Positions 1 to 12,600 of a stretch of 64,000 bases of DNA are shown in pieces (the stretch's first letter is position 1; each line of letters begins with the position of its first letter). Source of the stretch: Thuidium tamariscinum (lineage: Eukaryota > Streptophyta > Bryopsida > Hypnales > Thuidiaceae); contig OX344749.2 of NCBI GenBank assembly GCA_947034885.2, positions 27,357,501 through 27,421,500 on the forward strand, read 5' to 3'. A program made the position numbers and the translations under genes. The notes under the pieces are model-generated. The model saw nothing but the letters and a program-made list of their open reading frames with translations, was not told where the DNA came from and ran no database searches.

Positions 1-227
1 CATCAAGAACCCTTTTGTCATTATCGCTCGCGGTGGCTTATTGTTTCTCCTTCGATGATCCTCCCACAGCACCTTCGAAACACTGTTGAGTACTTGTGGG
101 CTTTCCCTTCTTGGCTACCTCTGAAATTGATGGCAAGTTTTCTTTCCGTTTTGTTCCCATTACCGTCCCGCTCATTTCTTTGCCCTTCACTGGCTCTACA
201 CGCACCATCGCTGCCTCCTGGACATCT

Positions 228-2004
228 TTACTGTTCTGATTCCGCACTAGTTTTGCTTCCACCTTGGACAGCCTTCCCCTTACGCATCATCTCTGACGCC
301 TTCCCCTGACCTCTCCCTTGGTCAGGATAAGGTAACAAGCGTCCTAGGTTTCCTGTGTCGTCCTTGATGGCCGGACACTGTGACAAGAAGCGATGTCGGT
401 TCAATCGCATTTTATTCGTAAAAGTCTTGTCTCCGTAGTGAATGCACTGAAAGAAATATCGGACTGGGTCTACGGCGCGAGGAATGTCCGTGACAGCAAC
501 AGTGGCGCACTCATTGAGTAACCTTGCAAACTCTGCTGCCAAGCCGTAGTTCACGTTGTAACCACGGCTGTCTATTGTTACCGTCTGCCAAAAGCTAGGC
601 TGTGGAAGTACAGCCTGACCTCTACTTCCTTCATTTTCTGCTGCGGGCTGTAGTACAAGATCAACAATTCATTGGCATCACAACATGCCTTGAAGCAACA
701 AAGTTTTTAACTCAAAAAAGGACCAGTAGCCTGAAATTGATTGGCGTGCTAAAGAGTACTTGAGCATTCACTGCTTGCTCCTCGCAGCTTGCATTTGTTG
801 TTGTTTGTCTTGATGTACCCTCAGTCATGGTCATATTAGCATGCTTTGTCCTGGCCATAGCACAACAACTTCGGAAATTGTACCCAACGTCAGCAATAGC
901 AAACCAGTTCTTCCACCCGATTTGTTCTCCCCAGCGAAACACTAGCTTGTAGTAGTACTTGTCCGAGTACCTAAAGGCAACCCTACAATGAATCAACAAA
1001 TGTCCATTACTCGTACAAGACACCACATTGAAGTACAAGAAATCCATCTCAGCAGAAATTCCCTAGTTACCTTCACGAAGAAGCCCTGTCTCCCCTCATG
1101 CCGCATAATTGACGGCTTAAATCCTAATTCCTCACATGTCTGTGGAATTCATGGCAATGTTGTGGCTCTCTTGCCTCCGTATTGTAAAATGAACCCAAAA
1201 CTAAGGTAACATTTGAAGAAACAATCGGTTTGGTAAAAGTGAGTCCAATGCAATCTAAAAATGTTCTCTACATAAAAGCTGTGTCACGCGCACCTAAACC
1301 CAGCACAAGCAACTTCGGAAAAAGAAAATGACAGCGCTTTTTGGTTTGGTGCAACACATCTTTCTCTGTAAACTTACTTCTAAACTACGCATGCTCCCCG
1401 CTCGAAGGTATTGCAAGCCAAAGTATGAAGAAAAAAAGAGGGGCAAATTCAAACCTGCATAGAAAAAGACGACGACTTCGATTTTGCCAGCACTAGACGT
1501 TGGAGCCGCTCATAAGCTTTTGAGTACTCTCCGAGGCAATGTGTAGGCAAACCTTATAGCCTATACCCTAAAACATGATTTTGGGTGACAATTAGAACAA
1601 CATTAACTTCTTAGAGAAATGTGGGCGTGAACTTGAGTGCGTCCCCTATAACCCCAAGGAAATGACAACCAACATCGTTGATTACGACCTGTAGCCCTAA
1701 ACCCAACAAATTAAAGAAGATGAAGCTCAGAGAAATGCGCATTACCTGAAAAGAAAGCAATGCTGTACTCATAAATTGAAGTAGCAACGGTGGCGCACGA
1801 AACATTGCGGCAACGTTCAAACACCATAGTGACATCGCGCACGCTAACTGATCTACGATTTTCCGTTGTGGTTCGGAGTCGTATAGTCTGTACCGAACCT
1901 AGACCCAAACCTTCCATTGCCCATCCTCGGACGAAACACAGAAGCTTGATCCCAGAGTTCTTCTTTTTGTAGAGTGTAGCTTTTTTTTTAGATGTGTGCT
2001 TCAT
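228..2004 (-). pseudogene. Unrecognised multi-exon gene, probably decayed
   Basis: I do not recognise the product. Exon-like blocks on the minus strand are 1746-2004 (ATG at 2004, donor GTAATG), about 1385-1455, about 1090-1160 (reads TCEELGFKPSIM...), 760-982 (reads VAFRYSDKYYYKLVFRWGE...) and 228-647 (ends ...KTSAESEQ, then stop). The last two join in phase 0 through GTACTC and ACTACAG borders and look protein-like, with charged and aromatic residues. The block at 760-982 needs two bases from the preceding exon, but the preceding candidate ends in phase 0, so the chain does not close. Another open stretch at 38-262, in a different frame, continues downstream of the stop, as if a frameshift had cut the tail. 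Either an exon is missing from my model or this is a broken gene. Confidence 0.35.
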
Positions 2005-2019
2005 TGTCCCTAGAGCATT

Positions 2020-4230
2020 GTATATTATTTATGGACTATTTGATTGGGATAGAACAATTGATATGATGGCATTTTTTCTCCAAAGTCTAATTTAAAGCAT
2101 AAAGGCCTTTTTGGATTTCTTAAATTGTAATTTCACTTCCATTTCTTTGGCCAAAACAATGACTTTGACCTAAAGTATGCTATTTTATTCGAGGAATATT
2201 GGTTAGGTCTTGGACCCTTTTTTGGATGCGTTTTTGGTGCCCTAACTCCATTTTCAAAAACAAAGGCAGTGAATTAAATTTTTAGATGCTCTTTTTCAAT
2301 CCCCATTGTCTTTGCCGGAATAATTAATTTTCCTAAAGTATGCTATATTATTCACAGCCTATTAATTAGGTGTTCGACACCGATTTAAATGGCTTTGAAG
2401 GTCTTAATTCTTTTTTCAGGAATGAAGACAAACCATGGAGTTTTTATTAATGCTTTTTCACTCCTAAATTTTGTGGGTGGTAAAATTATTTGGCCCTAAA
2501 CTATCCTACGTTATTTACAGCCTATTGTTTGAGAATCAAACACTTACTTTCATGTCTATCCCCTTTGTCCATTTCCTATTTGGAAAATAAAGAGTATCCA
2601 TAAAGTTCACATTAACCCTATTTTATCCCCCATTTTTTTGGCCTACACAATGACTTTGCCATAAATTGAGCTATATTACTCACGGCCTATTGGTTTGGAG
2701 TGGACACCTACATCGATACTCTTTTCTTGTGCAAACTTAAATTTTTTTTATTGAAGACAAAAAGAAATTTATAAACCCTTTTTTACTCCCCATTTTTTTG
2801 GGCTAAGAGAATGACTTAGCCCTAAACTATGCTATATTTTTAAGGCCAATTGGTAAGGAGTTGGACACCTACATAGATGCTAGTTTATTTGTCCAAAATT
2901 TATTTCTAGGAATGAAGACATTTAAAAAAAAAATTCTATAAATCCTTTTTTACTCCCCATTTTTTTTTTCCGAAACAATGACTTTGCCCTAAACTATTCT
3001 ACATTTTTTAAGGCCTTTCGGTTAGGGGTTGCACCCCTAAATTGTTGCCTTCTTTGTGTCCAAAGACCATTTTCAAAATTGAAGATATAAAATCAGGTTT
3101 ATATTAATGGAGATATTGAAAAAGAAAGTCCGTAAACCTTTTTTGACTCCACATTTTTTTCCCAGAAACAATGACTATGCCCAAAAGTATGCTAAATATT
3201 TTAAGGCTAGGTGGTTAGGGTTTGGACACCTACATTGATGCTCTTTTTGTGTACAAACTTCTTTCCTTTTAATGAAGAATAGAAAAAATTTATAAACCCT
3301 TTTTTATTCCCCATATTTTTGGGCCCAAAAAATTACATAGCCCCAAAGTATGCTAAATTATTCATGGCCTATTGGTTATGAGTTGGACATGTTCATCAAT
3401 GGTCTTCTCTGGTCCAAAATTTCCCTTTATTAATGAAGACATTAAAATAAATTTCTAGGGACCCTTTTGTGCTCCCCACATTTTTGGACGAAACAATGAC
3501 TTGGCCCTAGTAAAGTATGCTATATTTTTGAAGGCCTATAGGTTAGGAATTGGACCCCCAATTTGATGCCTTCTCTTATGTGCAAAGACCATTTTAAAAA
3601 TTGAAGACATAATATGAGATTTTCATTGATAAAGATATTGAAAAAGAAAGTCTATAAACCCTTTCTTGACTCCCAATTTTTTGGGCCAAAACAATGACTT
3701 AGCCCTAAACTATGCTATATTTTTTTCAGGCCAATTGGTTAGGAGTTCGACACCTACATAGATGCTCATTTATTTCCCCAAACTTCCTTTTTTTTAATGA
3801 AGACATTAAAAAAAAGTCTATGAACCCTTTTTTACTCCCCATTTTTTTGATCAAAATAGTGACTTTGCCCTACTAAAATAGGCTATTCTTTTGAATGCCT
3901 ACAGTTTAGGGGTTGGACCCTTCATTTTATGCCTTTTATAGTGTCCAAAGACCATTTTCAAAATTGGAGACGTGAACCTTTTTTTTTAAATGAAGCCATT
4001 TAAAAAAAAAATCTATAAACCCTTTTTTACCCCCCATTTTCTTTCGGCCAAAACAATGACTTTGCCCTAGTAAAGTTTGTTATATTTTTGGAGGCCTATA
4101 GGTTAGGGGTTGGACCCCTAATTTGATGCCTTTTATAGTGTCCAAAGAGGATTTTCAAAATTGAAGACATGAACCTTTTTTTTTAATGAAGACATTACAA
4201 AAACAAATCTATGAACCCTTTTATACTCCC
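2020..4230. repeat. Diverged tandem array, about 12 units of 160-200 bp
   Basis: A recurring block contains a variant of AACAATGACTTTGCCCTAAA, then a GCTATATTTTT-like tract, then GGCCTATTGGTTAGG, then GTTGGACACCTACAT, then AATGAAGACATT and AACCCTTTTTTACTCCCC. Its anchor (the GACTTNGCC word) falls near 2162, 2330, 2490, 2650, 2810, 2980, 3170, 3335, 3495, 3695, 3860 and 4055, a spacing of 160-200 bases. Units differ by substitutions and small indels, so the array is old. It stops abruptly near 4230. No coding potential is visible. Confidence 0.85.
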
Positions 4231-6060
4231 CAGGGTTGATGCCTAATTTATACCCTTCTTTCACACTCTTATTTAGAAGAATTAGATAGTTTATGTGCTA
4301 CTTCATATCTCTTCAATTTTTGACCTCATTTTTTGTGGAACCCTAAACCCCATTAAATGACTCACCTTTGTTTCATTTCACACCTCCTTCCAACCAATTC
4401 ATGCACATAACTATAATAACATCCATGCTTACACTATTGTGTAGCACTGCATCTGTGCAACCCCACTTTATACCCTGTAAAATTCAGAACTCTAAGCAAC
4501 CCTACACCGTGGCGATTAAAAAAAAGAGTTGTCTACTGTTGTGAAACACTGAAATACAACATCATTTCTGGAGCATAGAGATAACGTTAGTGCATGCCAT
4601 ACAGTCCACGGACCTTAGACCAGCATGCAACATGCTTTGAGATGAGCCTTGGACCCCCCGTCATGTGTGGGTTGCCCGCGTGCCCTTCTGAGCTAAAACA
4701 CTACTACTGAAACACTGCAATAATTCACAATATGCAGTTTTCGTCGGGCTGAAGGCGTATCAGTTGCCGGTAAAGGAAGGCATGTCAGGCGCGACGAACG
4801 AGGAGGCCAACACGGGACGAGGTGCAATAAAGAAGCCAGACTCATAATGAGCCGCAACAAGTAGGGTGAGAGAGAGTGTACACCGTAAATGGCATGGTCA
4901 TACTGTATGGATTCTTGTCCAATAGACTATTCAAACATGCACCCTAAGCTAACAATTAATATTCCAAGTGTCAACCTGCAGTCTGGCTTAAGGGAAAATT
5001 AGTTTGGCGCTCCTACTCTAATGGAGACTGCATACTAAAATTAATCCACAAATAATGACCAGTAACGGTTGTGGGAAAATTTATAGTTTCACAAACCAGC
5101 TCATCAGCAACAAGCTTGGCAGGGTAGTCAGGGTAGGAATATGATAAGTCTCTGATGGGAGTTCTACCTTGGTGAAGTTTCTTACCAAATTAGCTTAAGT
5201 ACTTGATTATCTCTTCAGCTGCTATCTGTTGTGAACACAAGGGCTTACTATCAAGTTGCTGCTGTCTGCTGTGAATACTAGAGCCTGTTAGCTTGCTGCT
5301 GTTGTGGTGAAAAAATGGCATCCTCACAGTCTAATACGTCCCTTCTTCAGGTTTTCTTGACTTGATTTTGTAAAGGTTTATTATTACTATCTGTTTTGTA
5401 TCTAAGATGTCTCTGTGTGAAAGCTATAACATGCGTCCGTGGGCTGAAGACACCTGCTGTATCCTCACTAACAAACAATTTGTTGTCTTGTTCTTGGGAT
5501 GGGCACAGGTGAGGCCCGCGACCACTCGGAGTATTTTTTGATACCTTGCAACTACTTTAAACCTTATACTCAGCTCATCAGTGGCTTAGATTGGAAAGTG
5601 TGCACATGTAATGTAAATATGTGATAATGTTTACAGAAGTTGGATACAGCTACTTGGGTGATCCTTGCTCATATGTGCACATATTGGAGACTTTGACTAG
5701 GAGATGGTTTGTGAGATACTCTGTAATACATGTAATACATGTAACTCACAATTTAGAGAGATGTCTGTACTGGGGAGTGTGTTTCTGACATCCTCACTAA
5801 GATTGATTTATTCAACAAAATGCTAAAGTATATGTTTAAAGGAGCACAGCATTGGGCTGGTACTTTGAATTGATAGAGTCAATATATAGTTTTGTTAAGC
5901 AATGTTTGAGGTTTGAAATGAGCCTGATAAGTGCCCAGAAATCTAGGATGTTCCAAAAACATGTATTTTTTAAATATTTTTTTATTCTGATCAGCAGGGC
6001 TAGTTCACAGAAACAAGGAACGAGGCTAAAACAGTCTCTCAACACCCCCGAAAAACCTCT
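4231..6060. other. Intergenic, no gene seen
   Basis: This stretch has slightly higher GC than the flanks, especially around 4560-4870 and 5400-5560. I see no sustained open frame with plausible splice sites and no clear repeat structure. It could hold the remnant of a retroelement or of a non-coding transcript, but nothing I can read supports either. Confidence 0.4.
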
Positions 6061-6220
6061 TATGATAAAGTATCCAATTTCAAGCCATATGGGAGCAAGC
6101 CTATTGTAAGCAAAATTGTATTAGCAGTGTACATTTTCAAATTTGAATGAACATTACTAATATAATGTTGCCCACAATGGACTTGCTCCCATTTGACTTC
6201 AAATGGGATAATTTATCATA
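6061..6220. mobile_element. 160 bp fold-back (hairpin) MITE-like element
   Basis: The left arm begins TATGATAAAG and includes ATGGGAGCAAG. The right arm ends in CTTGCTCCCAT...TTTATCATA, its reverse complement with scattered mismatches. The pairing continues to the centre near 6141, where TTTTCAAA meets TTTGAA, so almost the whole element folds on itself. This is typical of a fold-back MITE; it has no coding capacity. Confidence 0.8.
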
Positions 6221-7609
6221 CATGAACCAGCTTTAAAGATGTGTTTGAGGAATTTCAATAATTACTTTATAAGTTTTCAAAAGTAATTTTACTCACTAGG
6301 TTTAGGTTGAACACTTAGACCTTAATTGGGTCTTTAACTTAAAGTGACCAATCCCTTAGCTTATCAATCTAAGGTAAAATGACCCATCATTGTTATAATT
6401 GCTAGTTTGCCCTTATGCCTTTGATGAATTTTCTTGATTTTTTTCCACACTAAGACAAGAGCAAGAAATAGCAAGAGGAGTTGAAATAATATTTTTTCAA
6501 CAAAGTATGAATTTTCATGAAATGAATCTTGAAGCATTCAACCCAAAAGAGTTTGTAGACTACCCCAAAACCAACATACAAGTGCATCCATATTGCTCAC
6601 TAGTCCTTATTCTTCTAAAGTTAGTATTACAATTTTTTTTAAAAGTGGACGGTTTTTAAAAGCCACTTTCTACAATGACTTACACTAAAATAGGTGGCTA
6701 CTCTTAATGAAATCACCAATCACTCCATCAGCCAGTGTTTAGTAAGACATTGGTTGTAGACTTGTAGCTTGAAATCTCATAAATTGAGAAAAAAACATCA
6801 TAGGGTCATTCCTTAAGTGACCATCGTGGGTCATTTGACCATGATGAGTTGGTGTATTTCAACCCCTTAGTGCCGGGGGAGCCATTTCGTGGCTTTTGGC
6901 TAACTTTGCTGGGCTAGTAGAAGGCCTCAACTATAGTTTTCCCACCCATTTTTTTTTCAATGACCTTTCATGTTGAGTTATGAAGAGTATCCAACTGAAT
7001 TCTTAGTCTAATTGATGGATTTTTTTTCATATAGTTGAGAAGTAATTAAGAAAAATGGATAGTAAAATTTGCCACTTTAAGGTATTTTGAGAAATTGAGT
7101 AAATCTAAAATTCTCCTTGAAAATGACATTTTTTGAATTCAAGCCCAACTATTGAAATCGAGGTCCTCTACTCTAGTTTCTTCTCCAGTTGAAATTTTGG
7201 AAAAATTTGTAAAATTGAATATTTTATTGTAGTTTTAACTTTGGATGTATTTTTAATGTCCATTGCATTCTAATAATAGATGTTCAGGCAAATCATCTTA
7301 CACCATGTTGATTTTCACTGAAATGTTCACATGGTGAAATTTCCAATTTTTCAAGATTATTTTCTATTTGTATGATTTTTTCTTCAGTTTTTCTTCAAAA
7401 AAATTCAGAAAATACAACTTTCCTAAAAAAAAATCTGAAATTTTTGTGAAGTATAGAGGTCATGTAGTTCCATCTCTAAGTAATAACAAAAATTCATACA
7501 CATTTGGTTACAAAATGGCAACAAACTGAGTGACAACAGTGAGGCTTGAAACCAATTTGAGGTTGAGTTTTTACATTTGTGTCAAATTTTGCTCCACAAA
7601 ATAACACTA
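6221..7609. other. AT-rich intergenic, nothing recognised
   Basis: Low-complexity AT-rich sequence with short T and A runs. No open frame of more than about 60 codons with plausible borders, no hairpin and no tandem structure that I can support. Confidence 0.4.
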
Positions 7610-8165
7610 TACTAAGGGCTCAAAAACTCCTCCTCACAACTACACATGTTGGGAGATTTTGTATATCTTTTTTTTGGTGATTCATTTGAATTTGAAATTT
7701 GGAGCACATATTATCAACATAGAGATGACTTCACAAAAGAAAATTCTTGGTAAGAAACCAATTTTTCAGCCCTTGGGAGGGTGTCAAAGTTGGCAATTGT
7801 GAAAATTTTCTCAAAACTACACTTGTTGGGGGATTTAAAATATCTTCCTAAGAAAAAAAATTTTACCTTGAAATTTTTTATACATATTAAGAACATAGAG
7901 ATTGTTTTATGACAAAACTTTCATGGAAAAAGAAAAAAAACTCAATCCTTAGGAAGGTATCAAAGTTGAAAGTAATGAAATGTTTCTCACCACTATCCAT
8001 GTTGGTAGATTTTGAATAAATTTTTTTTGGTGAATCTTTTGGCCTTGAAATTTGGTATACATATAATTAACTTAAAGACGATGCTTTGGTAAAAATTTTG
8101 TGGTAAAATATCAATTTTTGAGCTCTCGGGAGGCTTTCAAAGTTGGCAATACTGAAATTTTTCTT
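7610..8165. repeat. Tandem repeat, three units of about 180 bp
   Basis: Three successive blocks carry the same order of words: CTACACATGTTGGGAGATTT or variant, a T-rich tract, GAAATTTGGAGCACATA or variant, AACATAGAGAT, and a GGGAGGGTGTCAAAGTTGGCA-like word cut here to its core TCAAAGTTG. The cores fall near 7788, 7963 and 8140. Divergence between units is considerable. Confidence 0.75.
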
Positions 8166-9885
8166 AGTGTGAATTCGAAAATGACATTTTGATTGGTACC
8201 CCACTATACATTCATTTTACTGTACAAAATTTTAGAGCACATGATACTGAACCATATAGTATTAAATTTTATACATTTATTTATATGATTTTAATTTCAC
8301 TTGATTTTGCGTGTTGAAGCTAGAGATTTACACAAAAATATGACTTCATTTAAGTTTATTTTACATCAACTCAACTAACCCTTAGGTACAATTTTGCCAC
8401 TATATAAACTATATTTTCTCCAATCCACAATACATAATTTGTCAATTTTTTGCAACTATTCCTGTAGACCCATTAAAATCACCATACTCCATTGCCAAAA
8501 ATTGAATGAGACAACAATGGTCCACGCCAACTAGCCCCCAGCTCAGCCCCTCCAAGTCATTCCAAGGGTGTAAGTAAAAAGAAAAGCCCCCTATTCCATG
8601 CTTGATTAATTGATCTTGTGCACCTGTCGACTAGCTAATTTGGGGCCTCTTATTGCAAATATGAATTAAAAATTTGCAAATTTGATCATGCATGAAAACT
8701 CACAAATTTCAGTGTTCTCTGGAAGGGTCAAACAAGGGCTAGGGTGAATTGACCCCCTTATTGCCCCGTTAGGGCAAACCTTGGAATTTTTTATTTTTTA
8801 CAAATTTTATTTTTTGCAAATTTTGAATTCATATATGGAATCTGAGGCCCTCAATTCTTCCTGCCTGTGAACTGAGCCCCTCCCTCAGCCGGGACATTAA
8901 ACTCGTTCCACGGCACCAAGTGGGACTAGTGGGCTGGATTTACAGGGGTATAGGAAACTTGTCAATCACTACACAAGCAAAATTCAAATCCTTTTCCATA
9001 ATTTTGTAGAAACTTGTAAGCTTTGAAACTTGGCATGATTATTAAATGTCATGTTAAGATTCACTTCTGAAAAATAAAGCACAAAAAGGTTTCCTCTTGC
9101 AAATTTCATTCCAACTCAAAAGTAACAAGCTTGAAATCTTGTAAGAAAAAACTTGTGGCCCTTCACCGTACAATGTGTTGAGCACCTATAATTTTATGCA
9201 GTGATTGGGAAGTTTAGAGTGCGGGGAGTGGATAGTCCCTTGTGTGGTGATTGGAAGTGTGTGGCGAATGACATGTTTACTGTAAACACTGAATTTTTTA
9301 ATTTTTTGCACAAATTTTTTTTGCAAATTCTGAATTCATATTTGCAATCAGAGTCCCCAACTTCGGGAGGGAGGGGGTAAGAATGTTCCTAAAAACACTG
9401 TGCAAAAATAGAGGCTTTTTTTTACTTTTATCCTAGGTAACATGAATTTTATCCTAGTGGACCTACTTTGTGGAAAGGATTTAACTTCCTACCTCCCTCG
9501 GCGTTTCCGGAAAGCCCTAAATTTGTTTTATTTTTCACACGTGATAAAATTTGCAATTTTTGAGTTCATAATTGTAATCAAAGGCCCCAAATTAGTTGGA
9601 GGAGGAGGTATAAGAGATAATATTTTCAAACACAAAATAGGTTAAAAAAAATTTTACTTGCACCTGCACAATGACTTAGAGGGACCTAGTGAGGGGAAAA
9701 TTCACGGAGATTGTTTATTATATCTAGGTGGCATATAAACTAGAATAGCATTTGTTGGCCAATTGAATATGGTTGAGTGCATTTCCACAATATGCAACAA
9801 TTTGAGCATTATGTGTAAGTGTATAAGGTTAGGAAATTGTGTTTGCCTCTATGGTCTTTAATCCTTATAAATCTTCATTAGAGGA
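8166..9885. other. AT-rich intergenic, no gene seen
   Basis: A mixture of AT-rich sequence and short GC-richer patches near 8520-8600 and 8870-8950. A few partly repeated words (for example CAAATTTTTTTTGCAAATT near 8800 and 9310) suggest decayed repeats. I see no supportable gene. Confidence 0.4.
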
Positions 9886-10229
9886 GATTTGAGGGCATTA
9901 GAAGACAGTGAGTTCTTTTGAGTTTCCTAAACTATAGGAATCTGCCACATCAATAGTCTAACATGGTTAAGAGACTACCACGCTAAAAAATAGTAAATTT
10001 TTTAATTAATTAATTAATTCTAAATTATTCATAAAATATTTTATTTTTTAATTTAAAAAAATAGTATTAGAATTCTTAACACTTTTTGGAAATTCTAAAA
10101 ACAAGATTACATTTCAAAAACTTGAAAGTTGAGCCATTATGGATTGATTTATTGTTTTTGAACAATACAAGGAACAAGCAAGGGAATGGCCCTGAAATGG
10201 CCTCTCTTGCCCTCAAATCTTCCCTAATG
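9886..10229. mobile_element. MITE family B, copy 1 (344 bp)
   Basis: The left end reads CATTAGAGGAGATTTGAGGG and the right end CCCTCAAATCTTCCCTAATG, an imperfect terminal inverted repeat of about 20 bp. The interior shares AGAGACTACCA, GAGCCATTAT and GATTTATTGTTTT with the copy at 44159-44502, and by my coordinates both are 344 bp. No open frame lies inside, so it is non-autonomous. Confidence 0.85.
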
Positions 10230-10519
10230 CATATTTAGGAATTGGATGCTCCTTAATTAACTTCATTGTAAATTTCAAAATATGCATTTTTGGTATTTGA
10301 TTTAACTAAATGAAGCATGAAATTTTTATACCTAATCCATTTTTAGATATGGAAAAGAAATCCAAAAATTCAATGAATTACTGCAATTCATTGCTCTACA
10401 TATTATAGGCCAAATTAAAAATATATGTATATTTATTTTAGTTTCTTTAGTAATTTTTAAAATTTTCTAATTCAATTTGGAAATTTTCTTCATTGATTGA
10501 TGTTCCAATTTCTAAAGGG

Positions 10520-10732
10520 AATGCTAGGATGTGAGTGTAGAATTTATGAGCCTATTAGCCTAGGAATTTATACTATAGACACCTTCTATTATAATTGATG
10601 TCTATGTTATAAATATCCATCTTCTGGCCTCTTTCTATAATATAATATACCTTCATTATAGGTACATATATTATAAACACCTTCAACTAGGTTCAAGGCT
10701 TGTAGCCTTATACACATGCTAGTATTGTTGCC
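10520..10732. mobile_element. MITE family D, copy 1
   Basis: The left end AATGCTAGGATGTGAG and the right end CACATGCTAGTATTG are inverted versions of one another. The interior is rich in TATAATATAG / CTATATTATA words and in AAACACCTTC. Related elements lie at 42860, 44503 and 46183. Confidence 0.7.
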
Positions 10733-11915
10733 AATTCTAACCTTCCATCATTTTTGATAAAAAATTCTAATAAGACTACCGTCTAAAATATATTCTTATT
10801 TTTATTGACAGAAATTAATTTGTAAATTATACTTGAAATTTGATCCTTACACCTAAAATTATAAGTAAATGAGTATTTGATTAAAAAAAAATCTTTTATA
10901 TATTCACAAATTACAACATAAATCTTTTGCCAATCAAAATCATTAAGACTAAATTAAACATGGTAGTAGTAACTTGACTTTAATGTCATTTCCAAAGTTG
11001 TTTTGTGTGTAGAAAAACAAATAATTATCCATACATAAATATTGTAAGCTCCCTAATGTTGTTCTTGGTACAATAGGAAAGCCTTTTGCAAGGAGGGGTG
11101 CACAGACTTTGTTTCATAGAGTCTGGATATCACCTATGGTAGGAAGCTCATAAAGCATCCATCTAAAGACAAATACACCCTTGCAGAAGATAGTATGCAA
11201 GTTAATGGGGTTTGTTTGATTTCAGTGGATAGAGAAGTAAAGAGCAATTCTAATGCAAGTAGAATCAGAATTTTCTGAGCCATAATGAATAAACTACAAT
11301 TTAATGAAGTAAAAATGCATAGGTATCTATTATTGCTCATAGGTTGAAGAAATTCTCAGTTTCAACATGGCTTTGAATAGAGCAAGTAATTCCAAGAAGT
11401 AACCAAGGTAGAAGTGCACAGTGCACATAAAAATCTGAATGGTGTCTTCATGAAATCAAAATTGGAGTGGTCTTCCATTTCATTTGTTTAAAAAAACAAT
11501 CTAAAGTAGTCTCCATGTCAGATGGAAATTGTGCATGTGGAAGCACATCCTCTCAGCATGGAGCCACCAATATTATAGAAATCATTATTTTTCAGAAGGT
11601 TATTTTCACCAACAATGGAAATAAGAACCAGTCATTATATCACTAATAGTCACCTTGTCAAGAGCCAAAAACCAAGCACAGGAACCCACATCCTCCGACC
11701 ACACAAACATTGCTTCATTAAGAACTTCTACACGTTGAGTTTTTACCTTCCCTAGGGACAACTGCAAATGAGCAGTCGCTTTTTGAGCCTCCTACCATAT
11801 AGTGTGAAAGTTATTAAATTTTGAAGGTTTTATGAAATACCAAATTAGAAATTTACTTTTACTTTTAGTTTGGCTGTGGCACTCTAGTTATCTGAGATTT
11901 GCCCACTTTTTCTTC
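10733..11915. other. Intergenic, nothing recognised
   Basis: AT-rich, with moderate-complexity sequence at 11040-11800. The only open frames are shorter than 70 codons and have no protein-like composition. A decayed retroelement is possible but not demonstrable from what I can read. Confidence 0.35.
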
Positions 11916-11919
11916 CAGT

Positions 11920-12165
11920 GAACAAATCTTTTGATCCAGGCTTGAAGATTCCGTTCCAAACTCGAATGGAGTTTTTCTTGAAACTCCGCCAGCCAGCAAT
12001 TCCAACAATTTGCAACGAGTTGGGAGCTCAGCATTGCGTGGTGGATTTGATGTTACCTTCTTGGTCTGCCTCACGTATACGAACGAGGTGCAGGTTACTT
12101 CTTGGCCTTAAGTTAATCTTACTCTGTTTTGTTTTTTGAGGAGCAAATTTGGGTGTAAGTTGGTT
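11920..12165 (+). repeat. Leader/promoter segment, copy 1 (matches 17255-17545)
   Basis: This segment upstream of the RING gene shares ordered words with a segment just downstream of that gene: CAGCAATT(C/T)CAACAATTT, GTGGTGGATTTGATGTT, ACGAACGAGGTGCAG, ACTCTGTTTTG and AAATTTGGGTGTA. The order and spacing are kept, so the two are paralogous. It is probably the promoter or 5' untranslated region of the gene that starts at 13470. Confidence 0.7.
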
Positions 12166-12498
12166 CTGTTTTCTTGGCAAATGTGGGTTCAAATCTCTAA
12201 GTGTACGCACGATTTCTCGCACCTCAGATCTCGATGAAAACAAAGTAGTCCAAATTGGAAACTTAGATGATTGGAACTTGGTCTTTGCATGCAAAGTGAA
12301 GCAAATTTGCTCTGATGGGGTTCCATCTTTGCTCGCAAATTCTCCATATAGTTGTTGTCCTGCGAGGTTAGGTCAACTTTTTTTGGCATTTAATCCATGG
12401 CTTTAGAGTGATTTGTTTGTAATTCTAGATATTTGAGTGAGATCATGAACTTCTTCGGGAGAGGTGTAATATGTTTGTGACACACGCTCATGTGGTGC

Positions 12499-12600
12499 CG
12501 CTCTCTGTGTTCTTTGAAGTTGGACCTTGTTTGTCTAGGAAGCGAACAGAGTTGATGTAGAAATCGAGTTTGGAACATACTTGCAGGAGAAGAAAGTGTG
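12499..12600 (+). repeat. Second leader repeat, copy 1 (matches 13347-13447)
   Basis: It shares CTTGTTTGTCTAGG, AGTTGATGT, AAATCGAGT, TGGAACATA and TTGCAG with 13347-13447 in the same order. Both copies precede the RING coding region. They look like duplicated 5' untranslated exons with the following acceptor region. Confidence 0.65.

Noticed and set aside
11040-11800. Possible retrotransposon remnant
   Set aside because: Complexity is higher than the flanks, but I could read no reverse transcriptase or integrase motif in any frame and no long terminal repeats.
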